From Acanthamoeba sp. SK_2022b (lineage: Eukaryota > Discosea > Longamoebia > Acanthamoebidae): a stretch of DNA of 21,028 nt. The translations under genes and the position numbers were made by a program. The DNA lies in assembly GCA_027943245.1 (NCBI GenBank), contig JANDJZ010000839.1:1-21028 (forward strand). Reading direction: 5' to 3'. Every line of letters starts with the position of its first letter. The stretch's first letter is position 1. The notes beneath the pieces are model-generated. The model made no database searches. It was not told where the DNA came from and saw only the letters and a program-made list of their open reading frames with translations. Of this stretch, positions 1-13,602 are shown piece by piece.

Positions 1-41
1 AACGTGCTTAGAGCACGGCTATGGGAGGGAGGCGGTCTTAC

Positions 42-3000
42 CGAGCACGTCGACGCGCTGGCCCTGCATGAGGGAGCCCACGAGGCGCTGGGGCCGCGTG
101 GGGGCCTGCGAGGTGGCGACGTGCTGCTGCAGGAGCGTCCGGTAGGTGGGCAGCGGCAGGCTGACCAGCAGGCGGGCCTTCTGTCCGGCCTTGAGGAGGT
201 GGTCCTCGGTCGCGCTGGCGCCTCCTCCCTCGCCGCGGTCCTGCGCCGGGAACAGGGGCGGCGGCGGCAGCTGCTGCTGTGGGTCGTCGGCTGGCCCGTG
301 TGGCCGCCACGCCACGCCCAGATCGAACTCTGTGCGCGCGCGCAGGAGCAGGTCCGAGCCGGAGACGTTCTCGACGACCACGGTCTTCCACCGCACGCCG
401 CTGTCGCTCACGTCGCTGCTGGCGTTGATCTCGAGGTCGGGCTCCTCAGTCTCGCCGTACCCCTCGTCGCCCTCGTCCTCGCCGTCGAGGTCGGCGCCCT
501 CCTCCGGGGTCTCCGCCTTCTCCGCCTTTTCCTTTTCTTTTTCCTTTTCCTTTTCTTTCTTGGCCTCGGGCGCGTCGACCTCGCTCGCGGCCTCGTCCTC
601 CTGGCGCGGCCGCAGGTACACGCAGCCAAAGTCGAGCAGCGGCGCAGCACCGCCGGCGGAGGCGGAGCCCGGGCCGTCGAGGCGGACGAGCCTCTCCTCG
701 ACGAACAGGCACACCTTGACGCGCAGCGCCGGGTCTCGGCTGTGCGTGTTGTAGATGCTGATCTCCTCCTCAAAGTAGCCGTAGTGCTTCGGGACCACCG
801 ACACCTCGATCCCTGTCCGCACAAACTAAGCCACCAACACATGACGGGCCAGAGCGGTGGGGAGGGGGAGGGGGGCGGCGTACGCTGGCACGAGTCCACG
901 CTGGGCGCGGTCTGGCTCGCGCGAGGCTTGAGATGGCCGCGCAGGCGGCTTATGCTCTGTGGGAGGGGGAGTCGACGCGGAGGCAAAGTGAGGCGCATGC
1001 ACGCAACGACCGCGCATTGTTGGATTGGGGAGAGGGGGGCAGAGAGTTTGCGTACAAACAGACTGGGCGTAGGAATGAACCACTCGAGCGGGAGCCGCAG
1101 GGACAAGTTGTGGAGCTCAAAGTGTCCTACGCAGTCGCCGCGCGGTCAACCCGGTGTGGGGAGAGGGAAGGAGGGAGGGAGGGGGGGGGCGAACCCTTGA
1201 CGGTGGTGCCGCCGAGGGAGGACACGGTGCCGAGGTCGATCGTGTGGCGGGAGACGCTCAGCACGCTCTTGCCCAGCACGGCGGTGAACTTGATGGTCTC
1301 CTCGTAGGTGGGCACCAGGCTCTTCTCCTCGCCAAAGAGGGCCTCGACCGACCGGCCCTGCAGGCTGTCGGCCTCGATCGCCTTGATGCGGATGCCGCCC
1401 ACGATGTCGCGGCAGGCGCCGTCGGCGTAGATCTTGTTCAGGCGCTTCTTGTTGGGCTGCAGGCAGATGAAGATGGTCGTGATCTTGCGCGGCGGCAGCA
1501 GGATGCCGACGGCCTGCTGCGTGAGCTCGCTGTCCTGGAACAGGAACACCTGCGACGGCATGTTGGACTGCGCGGCCAGCACGAGCGCGGTCTGACGATC
1601 GAACGGGAGCAGAGCAAATTGGGGGAGGGGGGAGGGGGGTTAGGGTTAGCAGGGAGTCGGCAGGGAGTCGTCACGTCGTCGCGCCGGCGAGATGCGGCCA
1701 CCGTACCGACGAGAGGTTCTGGATGCGGAAGGGATGCACTTTGGCGTACTCGTTGCGAGCGCCGTTGATGTAGCACAGGCCCAGGTCGATGACGGAGCCG
1801 TGCTGTCCTCCTGGCGTGGCCCAAAGCGCAGACGATGATAGACGAACGATTCAGTGCGATTCGAACGCGAAGAGGGGGGGGGTGGCACAAGCGTACCCGT
1901 GCCCAGATCGGGATATCGCAAGCCACGCGATTTCTCGACGCTCAAGGTGACGCTCACGATCCGCTACACAGAACAAATAATAGAACATTATTATTATTAT
2001 TATTATATTTTTAAATAGCAAAAACAGGCTTGTGAAATTGATAATTGATAATTGAAAATAAAATTATAAAATTATAAATAATTTAAGTAGACGTACGGGA
2101 GTCATGGTCTTCATGTTCATGACGGAGATGTTGTAGGTCTGCCGGCCGGTGTCATGCGGGGTGATGCTGAACACGACGTCCTTGGTCCCGTGCGCCTTGA
2201 GCATGCCGCCCTCCTCCTTCACGCTGACCACCGCGTCGCCCTTTTTCTCTGCACGGACCTCTGGGCGTCAGGACACGCGTTGCGTTGCGTTGCATATTGG
2301 GGAGGGGGAGCGGAGCAGATCTGCGAGTGCCAGAAGGCTTGCTTACCCGAGTGCCGCTCGTCGACTTCGAAGATGGCGTAGGGCACGTCCTCCGCAGTCG
2401 AGTTGCGAACGGTGAACTTGGACGAAACGCTTTTGCCCAACTTCACCGCACCAAAATTGATCGACATGGGACTGATGTCCAGCTCCTGCCACAGTGGACA
2501 TTGGCGATGCCACGTCAGCAACAGCTGTCGATGAGAGAGAGCGAGAGAGCGAGAGAGAGCGAGAGAGCGACATTACCTGTGTGGTGTCCAACACGCCCCC
2601 GTCGTGGAGGCGCAGCGGGGAGGAGACCGGGCTGGTGTGGCGGCCGGTCTCGAGGCGGGCCAGGGTCAGGTAGTCGAGGGGCGAGTTGGCGATGGGACTG
2701 TTGGGCGGCGTGATCGCGCCCTCCTTGTCGCCGGCGAGCGGCGACGACCCGCTGACGTCGGGGACCTGCGCGGCCAGCAGGCCACGCACGTCGTCGCGCG
2801 GGGCGTCGATCATGTGCGGCTCGGAGAGGGCGAGCTTCACGTAGTCCTCGTGCGTGGCGCATACGGTGGCGCGCCACGGGATGGTCTTGACCATGTCCAC
2901 GTTCTTGGTCTCGTAGATCAGCACGCGGCCCTCGAGCGGCATGCTCCGGGACCGCAGGTCGCCCGCGATCACGTCGCGCTTGATGGCCTTGGGCCTGAGG

Positions 3001-3603
3001 ATGGCCAGCACGCTGCACGCGCCGCCGCCGTCGATGTGGAGGCTCAGCACGTTCTTGTGCACCGAGTAGGCGCTCTCGGTTCGCTTGGGCATGGAGGCCG
3101 CGAGCTCGCCCAGCTTGGCGTTGCTCTGGCCCCGCTCCTTGCGCTCCTCGCCCTCGTCCACGTCGGAGCTGTATCCCGACGCGACGTTGGACGACCCGGG
3201 AGACTCCTGAGCACGACGCGGAAGACAAGACCGGTCAGTTGCAGCTTGGTGTGCCCCTCCCGCAATTGGTTGAACGAGAGATGCAGCGTTGATTGCGCTC
3301 AGCTTGAGCGAGCTCATGCAAGCAGTTGCATTGCAGTGAAGGTAAAGCGTCGCCGAGCCAATCGCGCGCGCGTGCGTGCTAAAGAAAGGGTCGTCGAGAG
3401 TTGTGTGTACCTTTTGGATCTTGCCGGTCTGCAGCTTGTTCAGCTGCTCCATGTACTTGGCAATCTTTTCCTCTTGCGCCTTGCGCCTGGCGATCTTGAT
3501 GCGCTGCAGCAGGTGCGCGACCTGGACCTCCTCCTCCTTGGTGAGCACGATGGGGGCCGTCTTCTCGAGCCTGAGCAACAGATCATACTCGCAGGCGCTG
3601 CGT

Positions 3604-3664
<61 letters not shown>

Positions 3665-6600
3665 GAGAGAGAGAGAGAGAGCGTTGCAACGTCAGCCAGC
3701 CCGACGACAAGCAGCAGCGCGCCCAACCATCACCACCGAGGCCTGGCCGTACCCAGTGGAGTCGTCGTCAAGCTTGACCTCGTACTGCCGACGCTGGTTG
3801 GTCGTGTTCGACACGATGAGCTGGCACCGCTTCGACTTCATGCCGAGCACGGCCACGCCAAAGTCCATCGACATGGACCGCACGAAGAAGTTGGTCGTGG
3901 GCTTCACCACGGCCTTCACTGTGACCACCTGGTTGTTGGAGACGTCCTGGATGTTCTCGATCACCAGCTTCTCGTTGAACGCGCCTGAAGCCAAAAATAA
4001 ATTAATTAATTGATTATTATTAAAAAAATATGTCGTGGGCGCGTGTGATGGTACCAGTTATGGTCGGCTTGAAGAGGAAGTGGAGCTCCTTCCTGCGGTA
4101 GGGTCGGATGATGCCCATCCGATCGGCCTTGGAGATGATCAGATCGAGCGAGGCGATCGAACCGCTCTTCTTCACTCTGTGAATAGGTTTAAAATAATAA
4201 TAATAATAAGTAAATATTGATTTAAAATTCAAATCATTTCCATAAAAAACGCACAGCTCACCAGAGCCCGTCGCAGGGTCAGAAGAGAGGAGCGGGTGAG
4301 TGGTGTGTACCGATAGACGAGGGGAACTTCGGACAAGTTGTTGATGACCAGCGTCTTCTGCGGGTGCTTCGTGTGCTTGAACACCGTTCCGAAGTTGATG
4401 TTCTTCTGGGCCAGCTCCATGATGGAGCGACAGATGTTGGCCGTCACCATCAGCTCGCGAGGTGGGATGACGCTCTCGGAGGTCTCGGAGACCTTGCGAA
4501 GGGTCGCCCGGTCGTACTCTGCTCGTTTATCAAAGCCCACGCGCTGGATGTGAGTGGCCACGCAACCAACACGTGGCACGAAACGGAGAAGGCTGGCGCG
4601 AGGCAATGGCGCACCAACGAGCCGAATGGAGATCGAGCCCTTGATCTTCTTGAGCTTTCCCTGCAGCCAACCGCGCTTGGTGGGCGAGGGGCGGAAGACG
4701 GCGTAGACCATGCACTCCTCGTCGGGCAGCAGGTGCAGCGATTTGCCCGTCAGAGGCACCAGCAGACCCTCGTTCAGCGCGCGCATCACGCCCTTGAACC
4801 TCCTCTCCTGCGACATGATGTACTGCTCCTCCTTGTCCGTGGTCAGGCTGTCGGGCAGGCTGCCGGTGTAGGAGAGGCGCCGCGTGAGGGACACGAGGTC
4901 GTTGGACGGGGCGGTGGCCGCCGCCGCCCGCGGGTTCGAACGCCCGCTGTCCTCGGTGAAGCCAGAGATCACAAAGTCGTCGCCCGACTCGAGCATGCGC
5001 TTGCGCTGCTGCTCCTGTTCGGTCTCAGCCACGAGGATCGCAGCCTGCGACGGGTGGTCCCTGGCCTTTTTCTGCAGGACATCACCGGACCTGACGTGCG
5101 ACACACGAGAAAGAGAGAGAGAGAGAGAGAGCGAGATCGAGTCGAACGAATGAGTCACCGTGACACATTGGGGGGGGGGCAAGCACTCTGAGAGCGTACT
5201 TGGTGTTGGTGCGCTTCGCGAGCGAAGCGTCGGACCGGTCGGTCTTCCGCTCGGACCGCGAGTCGGCGAGATCGAGGTAGATGGGCGTCTGCGAGTCTCT
5301 CGACGAGTCGCTGCGCGATTGGAGTTGCGTGCGACTCTCGTGCTCCTCGATGCGTTGCATCAGCTGCTCGGTCTTGGACTGGGGCGACAGCGACAGGAAG
5401 GCTGACGCGCCTTGCTTGCAGAGCTGTACAGCGGCAGAGAAAAACATGTGAACAAATAAATAAATAAATAAATAATAATCCGAATTAACGAACGACAGGG
5501 TCTCGGGGACACTTGGAGGCAACGCTTACCGTGACTTCATCGGCCAGCGATGTCTTGAAGTCCAGCTTGAGGTCCTTGCCACTCACGTTGCGGATGAGGA
5601 AAGTGCGGACCTATACAGCGCAGCGTCAGGTGCGCACAACCAAGACGACAGAGGCTGGCGCATGCGACACAGTCTCACGAGAGGTAGCGCAGCGAGTACC
5701 GCGGGAGAGCCGACGATGACGTTCTCGAAGTCGAGGTAGTTGTGAGAGTGCGGGGTGATGAGGTGGTAGAACACCGAGTGGAAGGTGATGCGGAGAGGAT
5801 CGATGTTGTTCGCCCTGACCGACACGAACTGGTCGTTGCTCTTGTTCTTGGTATTGACGAACGTGATCTCCTTCCTGCGCAGTTTTCGTAGCCGCGTGGT
5901 GTCCCCGGAGTTAGGAGATTACGACGCTCTCCGCATCACAAATCATGCGCGCGAGGCGTTACCGGTAGTCGGGGTTGATCTTGCGGGGAACAAAGTCCAT
6001 CTTCAGATCGGCGGACTGGCGCGGAGGGATGGTGATCTGTCTCTGTCGGAAGGTGACGACCTTGGACTGGTAGTTCAGCGCAACCTTGGCCGGCAATTCG
6101 GAGAGATTCACCAACTCGACGACCGCCGACTGTGGAGCGATATAGAAGCGGACATGAGCGTCTGGACAGGCTGTCGATCGCTCTCTGGGTGGCACAGGCA
6201 AAGACGCACCCTCCATGACCCAACGTCGCAATCGCCCAGGTTGATCTCCGTGCGCGGAACGTAGACAAAGGACGTGCAGACCTTGGCCGTTCCCACGACC
6301 GACTTGCGCGTGTGGACCTGCGATGCATCGCGAACGCCCAGACATGAGTGCGCATGGATGAAGCGTAAGAGGAAATGGCGATCGATGAAGCTACCTGCCC
6401 CTCGCGGTTCTTGCACGTGAGGTCGATCTGGAAGCTGCGCCGCGAGAGAGTGGCCAGGCGATTGACCGCCTCGCTTCCGGGCACAATGGTGGACGACGCC
6501 AGCACCTCCTCGGGCTCGGGACAGTACCAGACCTTGATCGTCTTCTCCGCGCCGGGTCCGAGCGAGATCTCTTCGATCCGCGAGTGGCGGATCACCTTGG

Positions 6601-8568
6601 CGGTTCCCTTGTTTCCGCTGGTCGGCGCACTCTCTGGGGAGGTGGAGAGCTCGTCTTCCGGGTTGTCGTGCCCTGTCCAGGCAAGACGCGCCAAAAACAG
6701 AGGATGAGCCTCGTTTGACACAAATAAAATGAATAATATTTTTTTTAAAAAAAATAATATAAACAAATTTAAATGATCCAAATAAACGCCAGTACCATTC
6801 TTGTCGGCATCGTCAGGCTCAGAGTCAGAGCTTGAGTTTGAGTCAGAGTCGTACGCTTCGTCGGTGGCCGTACGCTGGCGCTCGTTCTCTTGTTGGTCCG
6901 TTTCGGTGATGAGGTCGAAGGACACCTCGTGCGAGGTGTCGCTGTCAAAGTACACCTCCATGGTGTCCTCGGTGACGTTCTTCACCGTGAGGACCTGGTA
7001 GACGGGAACGCTGGTGTAGCAATCGCCAAAGTCGAGCTTGGCCACGCTCAGCATGATCGATTTCTGAAGCGGGAGCGCACGGAGGAGCAAGGAGCAGATG
7101 ATAAGCAACAGGCCACCGTACAGTCAGGCTGGGGGAACACAGAACACGATGCGTACCGGTCGCAGTTCAGAGACGACGGAAGAGTGAATATTGATGAAGT
7201 GGACGCTGTTGGGATCCTTCACGTTCTCGATGCGCACGACGTAGGAGAAGTTGCCCACCTCGGCGGGTCGGTAGGTCACCCGAATGGTAATATGGGAGAA
7301 GCTCGGGATCATGTGATCACGCACTGCGCCCGCACACGGGGATCAGTCAACCCAATTAACAGTAGGCGTTAACTGCGAGTGGCCTACCTGTAGAGCCTGT
7401 GTCGTAGTCGACGAACTCGAGCACTCGTTCTTTGCTCGAAGCGCCGTGGTGAACCTGAAGGCGAGACCAAACCAAAGGTTGGCAACCTGTGCGTGCACTT
7501 GCAATGCGGGAGGGAGGGTTAGGGTTAGGGTGATGTACGGTGTCCGTCTTGATGCCGAACAAGAGCGGGATCTCGGAGTGGTTGCGGATCGTGAAGTCCT
7601 TGACGTAGCTGCCGCCGACGAGGCAGTTGTCGAATACGAACTCGCTGGCATCGACCTTCATCTCCAGCTTGCAGACCTTGGCCAGCAGGGTGAGCACCGT
7701 CTGATGCAGAGATGAGAGAGAGAGAGAGAGAGAGAGGGAAATTGTGATAAGTGGCACAGTACTGCCAGTTACTGGCGTTTGTGCTGCCAACGTGAGAGGT
7801 GCCGTCGTGCTACCGTTTGGGGTCGCGCATCGCCCTTGAGTGGTCGCGCGGTGATGGTGATCTCGCCCTTGGCCGTGTAGGAAGTGCGGGTGTCGTGCAC
7901 TTCTTCGTCGTCCTTGTCGCGGGAAATAAAAGCGTGGGCGAGCAGATCGTCTCAGCAACGGACAAGGGGAAAGATGCGCTGCAGCAATCTCGGGGCAGTA
8001 CCTCGTGGTGCGCCTCGGCGTCGGGCAGTTGGCTGATGGGCAAAAAAGAGAGGATGATCGTCTTTCGCTCTTGAGGCGCAAGCGTGAGCTCGTTGATGCG
8101 GTTGATGGTGTTGAAGAGCTGGTTGTGGTCTTCCTCTTCGAGCTCTCCCTGGAGGTTGGCGTTTGTGAGCTGGAAGCCCACCTGCTCGTCGGGCAGAGTA
8201 GATGCCAGGGTCAGGTGCAGAGGCGATGAAGGAGAGCGATTGATGACGTCGAATTTTCGCAGCACGTGCACATCTCGCAGCACAACCGAGCCGAGATTGA
8301 GCACGCCCTCGGGCAGATCAACGTCCAAGAAACGTTCCTCATCGGATTTGTGGTCACCCTTGCCTCTAGTGTTCCTTCTCACATCTTGCTCTTCTTTCTC
8401 TGCATCTTCGAAATCTCGGGAATGATGGCGCGGATAGGGGTGGCGCGTGAAATGTTGCACGGGGAAGGCCTCCTCGGCTTCTTCAAAGTTCCGCACGTTC
8501 CTGGACGGCTGGACTGGGATGCTCAAGCTCTTTGAGGATTCAGGCTTGCCACCTCGTCCTCCGTCCAT
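42..8568 (-). CDS. Giant multi-ASH/MSP-like (HYDIN-like) repeat protein, 24 exons visible, C-terminus beyond left edge
   Basis: The start is taken as the ATG at 8568-8566; the open frame extends upstream only with non-ATG codons. Joining 24 predicted exons gives one frame of about 1,949 codons with no stop, which strongly supports the model. The protein has about eleven units that begin with a short 'hydrophobic-(N/D)-(F/L)-G' strand followed by a '(I/V)xNxS/T' strand. Examples are NLGSVVLRDVHVLRKFDVIN (exon 1), KLDFGDCY..LTVKNVT (exon 6), NINFGTVF..LVINNLSEVP (exon 14), SMDFGVAVLGMKS..LIVSN (exon 16) and SINFGAVKLGKSV..TVRNS (exon 19). This is the pattern of ASPM/SPD-2/Hydin and MSP-type immunoglobulin-like domains, which in known proteins bind microtubule or membrane-contact partners. 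Exon 17 is a Lys/Glu-rich probable coiled coil, and exon 24 has a Lys-Glu run and an acidic stretch. No signal peptide or membrane span is seen. The name HYDIN-like rests on domain style only. It could be another ASH family, and its cellular role is unknown. Confidence 0.72.
1640..1649 (+). repeat. Telomere-like TTAGGG motif in an intron
   Basis: TTAGGGTTAG follows a G-rich stretch (1620-1639) inside the 22nd intron of the large minus-strand gene. On the sense strand it reads CCCTAA. The G-rich run with several G-tracts could form a G-quadruplex on the plus strand; this is inference. Confidence 0.5.
1976..2090. repeat. AT-rich block inside intron 20 of the ASH-repeat gene
   Basis: About 115 bases are almost pure A/T, including an ATT triplet run near 1988-2005, between two GC-rich exons. 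It fills most of intron 1964-2096. Similar blocks occur in other introns of the window. Confidence 0.6.
2532..2570. repeat. (GA)n-like microsatellite in an intron
   Basis: Interrupted GAGAGAGC repeats lie in intron 2486-2576. On the sense (minus) strand of the host gene the run reads CT, just after the donor site. Confidence 0.7.
3605..3681. repeat. (AC)n followed by (AG)n microsatellite in an intron
   Basis: The stretch has 29 AC units (3605-3662) and then an AG run (3664-3681) in intron 3598-3752. On the sense strand this is (CT)n then (GT)n, running up to the 3' splice site at 3598, so it doubles as an expanded pyrimidine-containing tract before the acceptor. The reading frames it opens (poly His-Thr or Cys-Val) are not genes. 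Confidence 0.9.
5112..5131. repeat. (AG)n microsatellite near a 3' splice site
   Basis: A GA run lies in intron 5091-5199. On the sense strand it is a CT polypyrimidine tract about 20 bases before the acceptor of exon 13. Confidence 0.75.
7519..7530 (+). repeat. Two telomere-like TTAGGG units in an intron
   Basis: TTAGGGTTAGGG occurs in intron 7455-7538, just inside the donor of exon 3. It is the second such motif in introns of the same gene, about 5.9 kb from the first. Confidence 0.55.
7714..7737. repeat. (GA)n microsatellite near a 3' splice site
   Basis: A GA run sits in intron 7701-7813, a few bases from the acceptor of exon 3. On the sense strand it is a CT tract, as in the other introns of this gene. 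Confidence 0.75.
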
Positions 8569-8648
8569 CTTCTCCGATTTCCTTCCTTCCTGCGCCAACT
8601 CGCAGCAAAAAGGCGATGCAGAAAATATATTTAAATATTGATTTCTTA
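8556..8648. repeat. Start/promoter segment of the ASH gene, copy 1 of a direct repeat
   Basis: This stretch holds the ATG of the large gene and its upstream AT-rich box. It shares 18 identical bases (8556-8573) with 10536-10553. A looser match follows in the same order: a GCCAACT block and then an ATATATTTA-like block. Confidence 0.6.
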
Positions 8649-8771
8649 ACGAAATTTCCTGGGCATTTGTGTGCAGAGATTTATCCCGGGTTCAAGGGAC
8701 CTAACGCTGGCAACGAGAGCGAGCGGTTTTGCGTCTTTCTCTCCGTTGCACAGCTCCGCTAAAAGCCTACC
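8569..8771. promoter_or_regulatory. Divergent intergenic region between the ASH gene and the amidase gene
   Basis: The 203 bases separate two head-to-head start codons, so both promoters must lie here or overlap the genes. An AT-rich box at about 8626-8642 (ATATATTTAAATATT) stands out against GC-rich surroundings. It lies about 60-75 bases upstream of the minus-strand ATG and could be a TATA-like element for it. No clear element was found for the amidase side. Confidence 0.35.
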
Positions 8772-10487
8772 ATGCGTCGTGGTGTGCAACATTTGCCTCT
8801 CTGCGTGGCCAGGCGCTCTACCACATGCCGCCACGCCACTGACGCGTACCCGCGTCGTCCCTTCAAGTCTGCTCCCCCACCAGAGCCAGAGAACCACCTA
8901 GCCCGCAGTCTCGAGACTTGCAAAATCTCTCTTAATGAGCAGCTAGCCTTCTCCACGATCCGGGAGGCGACACAACTCGTACGTGACGAAGTGATTACAC
9001 CACTAGACCTCGCTGAGTACGCCCACCTATCTTCGTGAGCAAGGATAGCTTCTCATTCTGAAATTTCGTGGTGTTTGGTACATAAGGGAAGCATTGAAGC
9101 GTATGAAATACCTCGCGAACTACAACTTCATCAATGGCGAGTCCGAGTTGACGGAGATGGAGGCGTGCAGCCTCGCAGCGACAAACCACCTCGAGAACCG
9201 GGATGCCGTCGTTTTCACCTACGGCGCACAGGACGTCTGGTCGATGCGGAATAAAGGCATCGTTTCAACGGAAGGATCCCTCATCAACTTGCAGCTGCCA
9301 ACTCCTTCCAAGGAGAACTCACTCCTCGCCCACGCTCTGACAAAAGTAGGTGGAATCTTCACGGGCACCACCTCGCTCCCCGAGTTCTGCCACAAGTCCG
9401 ACACGCACAACCTCGTGATTGGACAGACATACAACCCACACAACCCCAAGCTTTCGATCGGAGGCTCCTCGGGCGGGTCTGCTGCGGGGGCAGTCGCAAG
9501 TGGGATCTGCCATGTCGCCACGGATTCTTCTGGTTCCATCGTCTGCCCGGCGTCTTTCTCGGGTACAGTGGGGGTGAAGCTGGCGAACGACTTGAAGCTG
9601 AGGCCCTTCCCCAACTCGCCTGAGATACAGTTTGGCGTCAACAGCATGGCTAAGGGATTCTTCGTGCGCCGGGTGGAAGACGCTGCCGTGGTGTTGGACA
9701 ACCTGTCGCAGCACAGACATGGCTTCCTCTCCGCTGTCCTGGCTGCCCTCGATGACCCGTCGTTTTTTAGGGAGAAGCGCATCGCCTACCTTCCTACGTT
9801 CAACTACCTCGAAGTTGACACGGAGGTGTCTGCCATCATGGGCAAGGCAATGAGTGCGTTGCCAAGAACTCTGAACATCGAGAAGGTCGACACCCTGGGG
9901 TTCGATGATCCCTCAACCACCGCCACCACTCTCTGGTTCAAATGCATGCGGACTTCTACAAGACTCTGAAGAGCCAGAACGCGGAGGAGCTCAACTGGGC
10001 TGGCCTGATCGACCAGACGTACCTTGAGTACGTGCGCTATGGCCAAGAGTTGCCCACCGAGAAGGTCGAGGAGGCTCTAAGGACAAAGAAGGAGATCAGG
10101 GAGACGATCAACAAATTCTTCGAGCAATACGACTTCCTCATCACGCCGGCGATGCCAACGCTCCCGTGGGCGGCCGGAACGACGCGTCCACTCCACTTCG
10201 ACAAGACTGCCGCTCACCACGTCGCTTTCTCCTGCCCATTCAACTACAGCCGCAACCCGTGCATCGTCCTGCCGTGCGGAACGACCCCGAAGGACCTCTA
10301 CCCACTTCCTGTCGGCCTCCAGATCGTCGGCAGGACAGTCCCCAGCCAACCCGTCCTGGCCGTCAAGGACCTCCTCAGCTTCTCGGCTTTCTGCGAGGGG
10401 GCCTTCGGGTATGACCACTGGCCTGCCGTTGGCGAGCTTCGTTACGACTACGGACCGTCCGCTGCAGTGGCGGAGACGAGGGACTAG
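8772..10487 (+). CDS. Amidase-signature family protein, frameshifted, catalytic Lys replaced
   Basis: The exons are 8772-9034 and 9087-10487, with a 52-base intron (GTGAGC..TAAG) that joins ..LSS to EALKRMKYL in frame. The amidase signature is clear: a TSLPEF motif, SIGGSSGGSAAG (residues 211-222) with the cis-serine, and DSSGSI (234-239) with the nucleophile serine. C-terminal family features are FLITPAMPTLPWAAG and LPVGLQIVG. Such enzymes hydrolyse amides with a Ser-cisSer-Lys triad. Here the usual Lys of the 'K-D' motif is Gln136 (YGAQD), and the Arg after the nucleophile is Val240. At about 9938-9942 the frame must shift by one base to pass from TTLWF into MHADFYKTL; both sides are conserved. 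The Arg-rich first 30 residues resemble a mitochondrial presequence. Expected length is about 554 residues. It may be a pseudogene, a pseudoenzyme, or an active gene carrying sequencing errors. Confidence 0.75.
9035..9086 (+). other. Intron of the amidase gene
   Basis: The first exon ends with TC, GTGAGC starts the intron and CATAAG ends it; the next base restores a TCG serine codon. Without splicing the frame stops at 9036-9038. Joining it continues the conserved N-terminal helix region of the amidase. Confidence 0.65.
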
Positions 10488-10831
10488 CAGTGGCACCTGG
10501 ATTGATTTTCTCGCACGTTACGCCAAGGCAAGGAGGTCCTCCGTCCATCTTCTTTTTGCCTTCTACTCGCCAACTGTGTTGTGCATTCGTGAGAAATATA
10601 TATTTATGATCTTCTTGCCTGGAATGTTGCACCTCCTCACTGGACGACTGACTCAAGCGTTTTCAAAGCTGCGCTTTCATTCGTTGATCCATGGAACGGG
10701 CGAGTAGCGCGGAGTAGATCTTCTGGTTGCCGTTCAAGAGGCGATATGAAAACCTACGCACTCGCAAGGGCTTGGGACCCTTTGCCCTGGTGACGACGTG
10801 CAGCGCTTTAGATCATTCTTTGTGTGTTTAG
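10488..10831. other. Intergenic region between amidase and chorismate mutase-prephenate dehydratase
   Basis: It holds the 3' flank of the amidase, a degenerate copy of the ASH-gene start segment (10536-10612) and the 5' flank of the next gene. TTTAG directly before the ATG at 10832 could be a 3' splice site of an untranslated intron, but no donor was settled. No other gene is seen. Confidence 0.5.
10536..10612. repeat. Degenerate direct copy of the ASH-gene start/promoter segment, copy 2
   Basis: The 18 bases at 10536-10553 equal 8556-8573. On the minus strand both contain AGAAGATGGACGGAGGAC with the start codon. Further on come CGCCAACT and an ATATATATTTAT box, in the same order and at similar spacing to copy 1. 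Beyond the GGAC after the ATG the reading frame differs, so copy 2 does not start a recognisable protein. Confidence 0.6.

Positions 10832-13602
<2,771 letters not shown>

Larger units (their letters stand above)
42..8568 (-). other. Exon map of the ASH-repeat gene
   Basis: Predicted exons in transcript order: 8568-8002, 7912-7814, 7700-7539, 7454-7388, 7323-7157, 7063-6796, 6672-6395, 6317-6210, 6129-5963, 5874-5700, 5610-5530, 5423-5200, 5090-4615, 4518-4311, 4176-4055, 3984-3753, 3597-3411, 3206-2577, 2485-2347, 2248-2097, 1963-1897, 1810-1707, 1591-1195, 812-42. The last donor (GTAAGA) lies at 41-36, so the gene goes on past the window. All introns are GT..AG. Donors are mostly GTACNN or GTGCG, with GTAAG in a few. 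Phases match at each junction. The 13th intron (4519-4614) is 96 bases long with no in-frame stop, so retention would not break the frame. The longest intron (813-1194) shows no coding signal of its own. Confidence 0.65.

Noticed and set aside
4..1200. Long plus-strand open frame opposite the last exons of the ASH gene
   Set aside because: It is the antisense shadow of GC-rich minus-strand exons plus an intron. Its translation is low-complexity Leu/Arg/Gly-rich with no family motif, while the minus strand continues a coherent 24-exon protein.
2604..3605. 333-codon plus-strand open frame
   Set aside because: It lies opposite exons 17-18 of the ASH gene and reads as GC-codon shadow (rich in Val, Leu, His and Asp without motifs).
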